From Aliiroseovarius sp. Z3 (GTDB taxonomy: Bacteria; Pseudomonadota; Alphaproteobacteria; Rhodobacterales; Rhodobacteraceae), in the NCBI RefSeq assembly GCF_029105185.1, contig NZ_JAFMZK010000008.1, positions 62,001 to 126,000 of the forward strand: a stretch of DNA of 64,000 bases, in the 5' to 3' direction. Below are positions 27,323 to 35,319 of this stretch, piece after piece. The translations under genes were made by a program, and so were the position numbers. How positions within the stretch are numbered: position 1 is the stretch's first letter; each line of letters begins with the position of its first letter. Under the pieces are notes generated by a model. The model made no database searches and had not been told where the DNA came from. It saw only the letters and a program-made list of their open reading frames with translations.

Positions 27323-28015
27323 ATGCATCGGACGCCTCTGGCCTTTGTGTCTGCCCTGCCTGACGCCATTACCTTGCACGCGTTCTCGATCGGTGATGAT
27401 CGGGACATTGCGCTGCAGGATGCCCGGTCTTTGCTGTCCAGCGACGAGGCCGCGCGTGCAGACAGGTTCCATTTCGACCGCGACCGAACACGGTATATCC
27501 GTGCGCGCGGGCAGTTGCGTCGCATATTGGGCAAAGTCTTGATGCAAGATCCGGTGGCGGTGGCTTTTGACTATGGCCCTCAGGGTAAACCGCAACTGTC
27601 CGGGGATGGACCGGAATTCAACCTGTCACACAGCGGTGATCTGGCGGTTGTTGCCATTTCCCTGTGCGGGCCGGTCGGCGTTGATGTCGAGCATGTTGAT
27701 CGGAAGGTAGACATTTCCGGGCTGGCTGAAAGCTGCATGACCGAGACGGAACAGCGCGCTTTGGCTGCTGTGGATGGTCCCCATCGTGCACAAAGATTTT
27801 TTGCGTTCTGGACCGCGAAAGAGGCACGCATGAAACTGACCGGCGCGGGAATGAGCCTGCCACCCAAGAGCATTTCGCTGGGGCTGAAAGAGGGTTGGCC
27901 AGTTCGCTACGAGCTGCCGACCGACCCTGTCTGCCGTCTTGCGTTTGTTCCATTGATGACACCCGCGTCGATTTGTTGCGTCTGCCATCTGGGCGGTGAC
28001 GGTCAGCCGGATTGA
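27323..28015 (+). CDS. Sfp-type 4'-phosphopantetheinyl transferase
   Basis: The 230-residue enzyme moves the phosphopantetheine arm of coenzyme A to the active serines of carrier domains. The family motifs are present: GPQGKPQLSG then FNLSHSGDLAVVAIS (motif 1), VGVDVEHVDRKVD (motif 2, metal-binding Asp and Glu) and FFAFWTAKEARMKLTGAGMS (motif 3, catalytic Glu and Lys). The start ATG 27323 lies 11 bp after the NRPS-PKS stop codon, so the two are surely co-transcribed and this enzyme primes PCP1, ACP and PCP2. It may also serve the second PKS at the right edge. Its 3' end overlaps the convergent hydrolase by 13 bp. Length (about 230 aa) is normal for Sfp-like enzymes. Confidence 0.93.
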   Translation: MHRTPLAFVSALPDAITLHAFSIGDDRDIALQDARSLLSSDEAARADRFHFDRDRTRYIRARGQLRRILGKVLMQDPVAVAFDYGPQGKPQLSGDGPEFNLSHSGDLAVVAISLCGPVGVDVEHVDRKVDISGLAESCMTETEQRALAAVDGPHRAQRFFAFWTAKEARMKLTGAGMSLPPKSISLGLKEGWPVRYELPTDPVCRLAFVPLMTPASICCVCHLGGDGQPD

Positions 28016-28821
28016 TCCGCATAGAACCGGGCGATGTCGTCTGCCAGTCCCAGATCGAACAAGGTGGTGTGCGTCCCCTGTTCATAGATCTTGAATGTCT
28101 TGGGGTCAGGTGCCGCATCAACCAAAGCCTGTGCCCAGGGCAGGGGGATGGACGTGTCCTTCGCGCCATGGGCAATCAGGATCGGCATATCGACCTTGCC
28201 GATCTGATCGCGCACATCATGGCGCTCTCGCCACATCAACCAACACATGGGAATCCCCCGTAGTCGACGGGTTTGAAACCGACACAGGCTGTCGAAACTG
28301 CTTTCCAGAACCAGCGCCGATGCGTCCCGTGTCGCAGCCAGATGGGTGGCGATGCTGCTGCCCAGGCTGAAGCCGTGAATGATCCGGCGATCCGCGGGGA
28401 CGTGGGCACCTGTAAGGCGGTCCAGCTGGTCATAGAAGGCGCGGGCATCCTGGGCAAAGCCAATTTCACCTGCTGACCCGGCGTCGCCGTTTGCGCCACG
28501 ATACTCCATCACGGCCACCCCATAGCCAAGCTGGATCAAGGGCGTCAGATGCTGAACCGAGGGACCAAACTGCGTGAAATTGCCATAAAAACTGATCACC
28601 ATCGGTGCATCTCCCTCAGGCATGGCGATCCACGCCCGCAACGGTGCACCGTCGGAGCCGGTAAAGGCGACTTCTTTCATCTCGGTCAGCCCATAGTCGG
28701 CGGGGGTGCCCGGCTCGGCCGAGAACCGATAGATCGCCGTATTCTGAAACAGCGCAATGCCGCCGATCCCCGCGCATAGCAAAGCAATTGCGAAAACAAC
28801 AGCGATCTGAAAAATGCTCAT
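28003..28821 (-). CDS. Membrane-anchored alpha/beta hydrolase (S33-type)
   Basis: The 272-residue protein begins with a membrane anchor or uncleaved signal (FQIAVVFAIALLCAGIGGIALF), then an alpha/beta-hydrolase fold. The nucleophile elbow is GFSLGSS; a YGNFTQFG loop forms the oxyanion region, the acid is in LIAHGAKDTSIP, and the histidine lies in YEQGTHTTLF. It resembles the BEM46/YfhR-like serine hydrolases, inner-membrane proteins facing the periplasm. The physiological ester or amide substrate is unknown. It is convergent with, and slightly overlaps, the phosphopantetheinyl transferase gene, so it is not part of that transcription unit. Start ATG 28821. Confidence 0.8.
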   Translation of the reverse strand: MSIFQIAVVFAIALLCAGIGGIALFQNTAIYRFSAEPGTPADYGLTEMKEVAFTGSDGAPLRAWIAMPEGDAPMVISFYGNFTQFGPSVQHLTPLIQLGYGVAVMEYRGANGDAGSAGEIGFAQDARAFYDQLDRLTGAHVPADRRIIHGFSLGSSIATHLAATRDASALVLESSFDSLCRFQTRRLRGIPMCWLMWRERHDVRDQIGKVDMPILIAHGAKDTSIPLPWAQALVDAAPDPKTFKIYEQGTHTTLFDLGLADDIARFYADQSG

Positions 28822-29049
28822 GTAGAACGTCCTTGGGCAGCAGAGTTAGTGGCGGACCATCAATCACAGCCTAGGGGTGTTTCGGCGCAAAACCAACTGC
28901 AGAGCGGCGCATTGACGGTGTCGTTTGACATGCTGACATGATCAAATGCGCGGTCAACATTTAACATAATCTTGATTATAGGTGGTTTGCTGCAGCAAGT
29001 AGAAATGTCACTGGTTCTGCAAAGCAGGTCAGCCCTCCGATTTGTGAGG

Positions 29050-31011
29050 TCAACCGGATGGCATCGACATGAAAACCTTGGGGCTTATGCCGTCGCTGCG
29101 CGCGGGATAGTCAGACAGCGTGTCATGGGCTGAACCGACCCGTCGCATGTCTGTGTCGGCTTCGGTCGCGATCAGTCGTAGTTCCTGCTCCAGCTCGGCA
29201 TCTGTCATGTTGTCCCACTTTGTCGAACTGCGGACGAACCCCCTTGCCTTTAGCTCGTCGCACAAAGGTGCCAGACGCAGCTCGCTGGTCAGGGTCAATC
29301 CTGCGCGGCGCCCCCCGGCACAAGCCCAGAACCGCCCAAGATGTGATAGATCGGTCGCGTTTTCGACACCATATAGCTGCGCCTGATGTGCCATCTGTTT
29401 CGCATCGTGCCCCGGGCGGCGCTGGATGACACCAACATTCACGTCCTTGCGTCCCGTGAAGTTCACCAGGTGAAACGCACTGCCGTCCGTGCCAAGGATA
29501 TGCGAGGCGGACAGATAGTGCCGCATCTGATCCCTCCAAGAATGCTTCTGTGGATGAAAGATCGTATAGCCTTCATCTTGTAGCAACGCCTCAAGTCGCC
29601 GCTCTCCAAGCACTCCCCGACCCACTTTTCCAAACCCTTCCGACCGCGAGATGTAAAGCTTGTGCGCGGGCAGAGGATCAAGATCTCGCTTCAGGTGCTT
29701 TGCGATAAACGCGCGCATTTCGGGGGACGAGGCGGTCAGTCGTCCGATCCCGCTTCCCTGCGGCGGCACGATCAACCGATCCACACGATAGAACGCATCG
29801 CAAAGTTTATAGTTAACCGGAATGTCCAACACTTCGGACAGTTGAGCAAATATCTTGGCGGCGGAGGCTTCCAACCCGTTATACGCGGGGAAGAACAACA
29901 TGCCCTCGATCGGTTCATCTATGTAGTCCAAAGCCCAGAGCCGCGCCAAGGTTTCCATCAGGAAATGTCCGAAATGGGGATGATAGCGTCCACCGAACAG
30001 CCACGTACCTGACAACGGGACAATCCGATTGGCGCGCGGATGCGCCCGTTCGACCGTTGCAGGCAGACGGTGCGACATCCAGCAGATGGCCTCGGGCACC
30101 GGATTGCGATCGGCGTCGAACACCGAGGCCGAAATGCGGAAACCTTCGCTTCGGGGGGTCTTGGCCAGAACGGCGTGATCGACGTTGATGATTTGATCTG
30201 CCAGCGGTTCGTGCGGGTCCAGATTATACGAACTCTGCGGCGCCCGCCCCGAGCCGATCTGCGAGAAATCGGGGGCCAGCTTCATCCGCGCGGGCTTCTT
30301 GAACGACGCCACCTGCCCACGAGATGTTGCCTCGTCTAACGTGAAGCCCTTACGTGTCAGATGTTCGATCACCTGTTGGCGACCGTTGCCGCCATAGACC
30401 TTGGGGTGCAGCTCAAGCATCACCAGTTCGACGCCGGACAGATTGGCATCGGCCAGGAACTCCAGCTCGCCGCCTTCGATGTCCATCACCAGAACATTGT
30501 GCGGATATTCCCTTGTGATTTCGTCATAATGCTTGGTCGCAACGGATACTTTTCGCGCGTCGTTCTCGGTGTTCTCGGCAGATAACCGTGATCCAAGGAA
30601 ATTGGACCGGACAAAAAAGTCCATCTGGTCCGGTGCGTGCTCGCCTGACACGACGATATTGTTGGTCACAGACACCACGTCGCCAACCTCGTTATGCGCA
30701 TAAAGTGCGCGAATGTGGTCGATCAGGTCAGGGTTCGCCTCGTAAGAACGAATCTTCAGGTCTTTGATATGTTTGGAGAAAACAGACCCGACGATCCCTG
30801 CACCCGTTCCCATCTCGACCACCCGATCCCCGGGGCGCAGATTGGCCAGACCAAACTCAATCTCGGGCCGTTCATAGTCGCCGCTGCGAATGCTGCGCAG
30901 GATAGATGGTTTCAGGTGCGGTGCCGACAGAACCTCTATCCTTTTCAGGGTTGCCACGACCTGTGGCTGCACCTCGTTTTGATGGTTTGGTTGAACAGGA
31001 GCACTGACCAC
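29050..31011 (-). CDS. FkbM methyltransferase-GT61 glycosyltransferase fusion
   Basis: The 653-residue protein joins two enzymes. Residues about 30-250 form an FkbM-type SAM methyltransferase (VVEMGTGAGIVGSVF, IRSYEANPDLIDHIR, VLVMDIEGGELEFL). Residues about 260-600 form a GT61-like glycosyltransferase, with WLFGGRYHPHFGHFLMETL, HKLYISRSEG and SHILGTDGSAFHLVNF. It could both methylate and extend a surface glycan. The start is GTG 31011 with a GAGG site 6 nt before it. The tail beyond the GT domain is about 50 residues with no recognised fold. It lies immediately downstream of a stand-alone GT61 gene, which suggests duplication of the GT61 part. Confidence 0.85.
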   Translation of the reverse strand: MVSAPVQPNHQNEVQPQVVATLKRIEVLSAPHLKPSILRSIRSGDYERPEIEFGLANLRPGDRVVEMGTGAGIVGSVFSKHIKDLKIRSYEANPDLIDHIRALYAHNEVGDVVSVTNNIVVSGEHAPDQMDFFVRSNFLGSRLSAENTENDARKVSVATKHYDEITREYPHNVLVMDIEGGELEFLADANLSGVELVMLELHPKVYGGNGRQQVIEHLTRKGFTLDEATSRGQVASFKKPARMKLAPDFSQIGSGRAPQSSYNLDPHEPLADQIINVDHAVLAKTPRSEGFRISASVFDADRNPVPEAICWMSHRLPATVERAHPRANRIVPLSGTWLFGGRYHPHFGHFLMETLARLWALDYIDEPIEGMLFFPAYNGLEASAAKIFAQLSEVLDIPVNYKLCDAFYRVDRLIVPPQGSGIGRLTASSPEMRAFIAKHLKRDLDPLPAHKLYISRSEGFGKVGRGVLGERRLEALLQDEGYTIFHPQKHSWRDQMRHYLSASHILGTDGSAFHLVNFTGRKDVNVGVIQRRPGHDAKQMAHQAQLYGVENATDLSHLGRFWACAGGRRAGLTLTSELRLAPLCDELKARGFVRSSTKWDNMTDAELEQELRLIATEADTDMRRVGSAHDTLSDYPARSDGISPKVFMSMPSG

Positions 31012-31112
31012 GGTTGCCTCGTCTTGTTATGCCGGACTGCGCCGGTTCCGTTTTGATAACCTAACCTAGCCCAGTGACGACCGCCAGTAAACGCGGTGCT
31101 TGTTCGGGTGGT

Positions 31113-32231
31113 CTAGGAAGGCGCAGGGACTTCCTGCAAACTCATGTCGCCGACCTGCTGAAACTCTTCAAGTGCATTGGCTGTCTCGGCCTCGGTCGGA
31201 TTGGTCCACCGGCTTGGTGTTATGTAACCATGCTCGGTCAGGGCTCGCCCAATCTTATCAAAGTCTGGAAGCGCGATGATTTCGTTGAATTGAACCGGCT
31301 CGCCTTCCCGAAACCAGAACCGATGGCAGGCATCAATGATCAAGGGATCTATTCCGGCAAACCGTCTAAGCTGTTCCTGAAAATCGAGAAAGATCTTGCC
31401 CGGCCGCCGCAATATGATCGCGACCTTGCAGTCGGGGACGGCAACAAAAGCGGCAAGGTGAAGGGCTGAATTATCGGTCGAGATGATCACCTTTGCCGCC
31501 TTGTAATGGGCCAGTTGTGTTTCAAGGTCGTGCTGCTGGGGGTGGAAAATCGTAAACCCGTCGGCGATCAACTGACGTTCGATATACTCTTCATGCAGCA
31601 AGCGCCCGCGTTTTCGAAACACCTCGGTGCGCGAGATATACAGCTTTTCGGGGCCATTTGCCTGGACGCGTTGCCGCCAGTGTTGATCGGTGAATGTCCG
31701 AAACTCGGGCGATGCGCCGATCATATCGTTCACACCAAACCCTTGCGGTGCGATGACCAACCGCTCAACCCGCACAGGTTCGTTATAGGCAACCAGTGGC
31801 TGCTCTATGCCCAGCGAATGTGCAATGGATTTTGTCTGGGCCAATGCACGATTTGGCCATGTGAACTTCTTCTTTGGCAGAAACAGCACGCTGTCGATCT
31901 TGCCATCAAACTGGTCGAGCGCCCAGAGACGCGCTGTGCTTTCACATAAGGCGTGACCGAAATGGCCATATGCAAGCCCGCCAAACAGCACGGTGCCTGA
32001 CAGCTCGTTCTTGATGTCTTCAGGCGAAGGTGGATGGGCGGCCACGGTTGTCGGGCGCGTGCTGGCACGGAAACACATTGCATCTTCGACATAGTCGCCA
32101 TCGTCGGTGAAAACACCCGCAGGCCGTGCCATGCGCACATTATCACCCTGCCCCCAGGCAACGACGACAGCGTTTTCAAGCACGCGGATATTGTTCGCGA
32201 GGGGTTTTTCGGGATCGAATTCTAGTCGCAT
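31113..32231 (-). CDS. GT61-family glycosyltransferase
   Basis: The 372-residue protein shows the GT61 (DUF563) pattern: VLFGGLAYGHFGHALCEST, ARLWALDQF, EKLYISRTEVFRKRGR, then GFTIFHPQQHDLETQLAHY and AAKVIISTDNSALHLA. Family members transfer xylose, N-acetylglucosamine or related sugars in a retaining or inverting way, usually to a polysaccharide. No membrane segment or signal is visible, so it is likely cytoplasmic. It lies between the FkbM-GT61 fusion and the sulfatase with gaps of 101 bp and 11 bp, so it is probably part of one operon with the sulfatase unit upstream. The domain is clearly similar to the C-terminal half of the neighbouring fusion. Confidence 0.88.
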   Translation of the reverse strand: MRLEFDPEKPLANNIRVLENAVVVAWGQGDNVRMARPAGVFTDDGDYVEDAMCFRASTRPTTVAAHPPSPEDIKNELSGTVLFGGLAYGHFGHALCESTARLWALDQFDGKIDSVLFLPKKKFTWPNRALAQTKSIAHSLGIEQPLVAYNEPVRVERLVIAPQGFGVNDMIGASPEFRTFTDQHWRQRVQANGPEKLYISRTEVFRKRGRLLHEEYIERQLIADGFTIFHPQQHDLETQLAHYKAAKVIISTDNSALHLAAFVAVPDCKVAIILRRPGKIFLDFQEQLRRFAGIDPLIIDACHRFWFREGEPVQFNEIIALPDFDKIGRALTEHGYITPSRWTNPTEAETANALEEFQQVGDMSLQEVPAPS

Positions 32232-32242
32232 GAACAGCCCGG

Positions 32243-34549
32243 TTAGTTTCTTGCAGTGGATTGGACGATCTGGGCGTCCAGCTTGGCTTTGGACACCTTG
32301 GCGTTGATCCTGATGAACGCCACGCCCAGTTGAATGGTCGCGGTTTCATCCGGGTTGATCAGGATTTCGGGTCGCTGCGGCCATGCGCTAAGATCAAGCG
32401 TATAATCGTCGTGCCAATCTGAGAATTCCGTCACGCCACCATAGGCGATCTGAAATACGGATTTGCCCGGTCCCGGCTCGATCCGGTTGTGCCCTGCGCC
32501 GACGAACATCCGGTCATCCCCACCGGCCGAGCGCACCGTATTGCGCCCCGGTCCCGTGTGAATTTCCGAACCACCCTCCCCGTCCGAGATATCGTCGTTG
32601 CCCGGACCGCCATAGATGGTGCTGTGCCCATCCCCGCCCTTGATCACGTCATGGCCGGATCCGCCATCCAGAATGTCACGTCCATTGCCGCCGATCAGCG
32701 TGTCGTTTCCTGCCCCGCCATAGAACTTGTGCACATCCTTGCGCCGCCCGGAGACCGCAATCAACGTGTCGTCGCCCCCGCCGCCGTGGAACTCCGCCCC
32801 GCCATATTTCGGGCCGATCATCACATCGTCGCCGCGGCTTCCGCGCACGTTCACCGTCACCCGTTCCGAGGTCTCGAAAGTGATCGGGGTGTCGGGATGG
32901 GCGACGATGTCCAACCGTTTGGATTCGGATGGGTTGTCCTCGTTTCGGGACACCACCGTCGCGATGCGGATATTTTCAACATAGGCCGGTGCGTGCAGAA
33001 CATAATCGTCCGGTCCGCCCATATACCAAAGCGTATCCTCGCCCCCGTCCTGTTCCTCGCGGATGTTTTCGGCGTGTTTGCCATAGGCCCAATAGCTGTT
33101 GTCGGCATTGCCGCCCGCCATCACCACGCTGCCATCCAGCGACATCATCGCGTTGACACCGCGTTCGGGGTTTTCGAACCCGCGCAGATCAAGACCAAGC
33201 TCCAGCGCGTTGTCGACAAGCGCCTGCCTCAGCTCTTGCAGCGGGCCTGTCTTAGCAATGTTTGTGGTCTCGCCGGGGTCGTCGATCAGGTCATAGACAT
33301 GCTCTTCCCCGTTCGGATAGCGGAAATAGCGATAGCGGCTCAGGTCGTCGGTCGCGGGGCGGATCGACAGGGTGCCGAAAACGCTGGTGACGGGCGATTT
33401 GCTGCGGTCATACTCTCCGAAATTCGTATCAATCAGCGGCAACAGGCTTTGCCCCGACACCCAATCCGGGCGATAAGGCAATCCCGCCAGATCAAGGATC
33501 GTCTTGGGCACATTGTGCAGCGACACCGGCATGTCCACGACCTGCGGGTCCAATCGCTTGCTCCAGATACCCAATGGCACATGGGCGGCGCTGTCCCACT
33601 GGCTCATCTTGTGGAAGCTGTCATGTGTGCCAAGGTTGAACCCGTTATCTGACAGCAGGATCACCGTGGTGTTGTCCGCCAGATCAGACGCTCGCAGCGC
33701 ATCCATGAAGCGTCCGATCTCGTGATCCACATGTGAAATTGCAGCGAAATAGGCGCGCACCACCTCGCGCCACGCATGATCGCCTGCCTTCTCGGGCGTC
33801 CACGGCCCATTGGTGATATAGGCGGCTTCATAGACCGCCATCCCGTCCTGCGGGCCGAAGTAATCTTCGGGTGCCGCGGTTGTGGGCCACACGATATCCG
33901 CCGGGTCATAGGTCTGATAAAACCGGTCGGGGCATTGCAGTTTGTAATGCGGATGCTTGAAGCCAAGTTGAATCAGATGTCGGCGCGCGGGGTCGGCACG
34001 ATCCAGATACTCGATCGCGTTTTGCGCAACGGTGTAGTCATAAAACTTACTGTCCTGCGACCCGTCATCGTCGGGGTGGTTCACGCCCGAAATGCCCGGC
34101 CCCTTGTCCAGATAATCCTTCACTTTGGACCGTTTGCCCGCGTCGCGCGCTTCGGGTTCTTCGTGGAACAGGATCCGCTTGTAGTCTTCCGGCATTGGCT
34201 TGTAATTGCTGTCCACCTTACCCGTTGTGAACGTGCGAAAGCCCGCGCGGCGCAGGTCGAACTGCCAGCCCGCTGTGGGTGGCAGCACGTCACGCCAGAA
34301 CCGGTTCAGGTCGACAAGCCCGGTGCGGAAGGGCGACAGACCGGTCGCCAGTTCCGCCCGGCACGGCGCACACAATGGCACGGTGGCATAGGCATTGGCA
34401 AACCGCACCCCTTCGCCCATGAACCGGTCGATGTTCGGGGTTGAAATCGTCAATCCGAAGGCCGTGCGCCATGTGAAGATGTCGATCATGTCATCAATCC
34501 AGATGACACAGATATTGTCGTCCTTGATACTGGCGCGGTTGAAACTCAT
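32243..34549 (-). CDS. Sulfatase with RTX calcium-binding tail
   Basis: The 768-residue product (ATG 34549, preceded by GGAG) carries an N-terminal sulfatase domain (about 1-470). This has metal-binding IWIDDM and the sulfatase signature CAPCRAELATG, with Cys60 as the residue expected to become formylglycine. Also visible are HYKLQCPDRFY and VILLSDNGFNLGTHDSFHKMSQWD. The C-terminal part (about 560-690) has RTX-type calcium-binding turns such as GGGGDDTLI, GGAGNDTLIGG, GGSGHDVIKGG and GGPGNDD. There is no Sec signal, so type I secretion is expected, but no secretion genes lie in the window. It should hydrolyse sulfate esters of an extracellular polysaccharide. The ATGA overlap with the upstream gene marks co-translation. 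A frame extension up to 34702 has no family similarity. Confidence 0.88.
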   Translation of the reverse strand: MSFNRASIKDDNICVIWIDDMIDIFTWRTAFGLTISTPNIDRFMGEGVRFANAYATVPLCAPCRAELATGLSPFRTGLVDLNRFWRDVLPPTAGWQFDLRRAGFRTFTTGKVDSNYKPMPEDYKRILFHEEPEARDAGKRSKVKDYLDKGPGISGVNHPDDDGSQDSKFYDYTVAQNAIEYLDRADPARRHLIQLGFKHPHYKLQCPDRFYQTYDPADIVWPTTAAPEDYFGPQDGMAVYEAAYITNGPWTPEKAGDHAWREVVRAYFAAISHVDHEIGRFMDALRASDLADNTTVILLSDNGFNLGTHDSFHKMSQWDSAAHVPLGIWSKRLDPQVVDMPVSLHNVPKTILDLAGLPYRPDWVSGQSLLPLIDTNFGEYDRSKSPVTSVFGTLSIRPATDDLSRYRYFRYPNGEEHVYDLIDDPGETTNIAKTGPLQELRQALVDNALELGLDLRGFENPERGVNAMMSLDGSVVMAGGNADNSYWAYGKHAENIREEQDGGEDTLWYMGGPDDYVLHAPAYVENIRIATVVSRNEDNPSESKRLDIVAHPDTPITFETSERVTVNVRGSRGDDVMIGPKYGGAEFHGGGGDDTLIAVSGRRKDVHKFYGGAGNDTLIGGNGRDILDGGSGHDVIKGGDGHSTIYGGPGNDDISDGEGGSEIHTGPGRNTVRSAGGDDRMFVGAGHNRIEPGPGKSVFQIAYGGVTEFSDWHDDYTLDLSAWPQRPEILINPDETATIQLGVAFIRINAKVSKAKLDAQIVQSTARN

Positions 34550-35319
34550 TCCGACGCTCCTTCGGTTTCGGCGTAGCGACAGACCGCATTCAACTGCGCG
34601 GCCTCGCCTTGTGTCAGAACAAAGCTGTCGGACCACAACAGCACATCCATGATCCTTGAGGTGCCCAGTGTCTTCAGAATGCCCTTGCGATGCGAGCGGC
34701 ACCCGATGAACAGATCGCTTGAGCCTGAAAGGTCACGGTCCAACAGCGGGTTGTCCTCGGTGCTGGTAACAGGAGCAGCAAGCGCGTGGCCTTCGCTGGC
34801 AGCCGCGATGCTAAGGCGCCCGGCATCATATCCGACGACCACCCAAGCGGGCGTGGGTGGAGTTGGGATGGCAACGGCGACCGATCCTTTTTGATCCTGC
34901 CATGTCAGCTCGCCGTCCTTTTCGTTCAGGAAAAGATAGTTGTCGGCATCCGTCGGGTTGATTGTCACAAGTGTGCGTGCCTCGCCTAGCGGGCTGTCAA
35001 AACGGACGGCGCATGTGAACTGCCGGGTTTCCGACAAAGCTCCTTCGGCCACCAGCCCCGTGTTCTTTGCGGACGTGAAGGCGATGCCACCCTCGGGATG
35101 CCGCTTGGCACCTGCTTCATTGGGCTTGACCGGATAGGCGACGACGCCAAGCCCGTTTTCGGGGGTCCAGTCGTTGATCGTCTGCTCGGCGTGTTGCGAC
35201 CGATACCACACAGCGCCGAATTGAAGCGGAGACTTCCGCGTTGGTGTGGTCTGGCTTGTGTCCAGCAACACGGCGCGCGGCACCTCGACATCCACGAAAT
35301 ATGCGTCCCCCTGCCCCAT
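34546..35319 (-). CDS. Small lectin-like (concanavalin fold) protein
   Basis: The 257-residue product starts at ATG 35319, which overlaps the stop of the upstream gene by one base (TGATG), and ends in ATGA with the sulfatase start. It shows the laminin-G/concanavalin-like jelly-roll pattern: FTCAVRFDSPLGEARTLVTI, ADNYLFLNEKDGELTWQDQ, AWVVVGYDAGRLSIAAA and a closing MDVLLWSDSFVLTQGEAAQLN. The last is typical of LamG-like domains that end in a buried strand. It probably binds a sugar polymer and may work with the sulfatase. No signal peptide is visible, so secretion, if any, is by another route. An upstream frame start at 35391 is rejected because of the overlap pattern. Confidence 0.7.
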   Translation of the reverse strand: MGQGDAYFVDVEVPRAVLLDTSQTTPTRKSPLQFGAVWYRSQHAEQTINDWTPENGLGVVAYPVKPNEAGAKRHPEGGIAFTSAKNTGLVAEGALSETRQFTCAVRFDSPLGEARTLVTINPTDADNYLFLNEKDGELTWQDQKGSVAVAIPTPPTPAWVVVGYDAGRLSIAAASEGHALAAPVTSTEDNPLLDRDLSGSSDLFIGCRSHRKGILKTLGTSRIMDVLLWSDSFVLTQGEAAQLNAVCRYAETEGASE

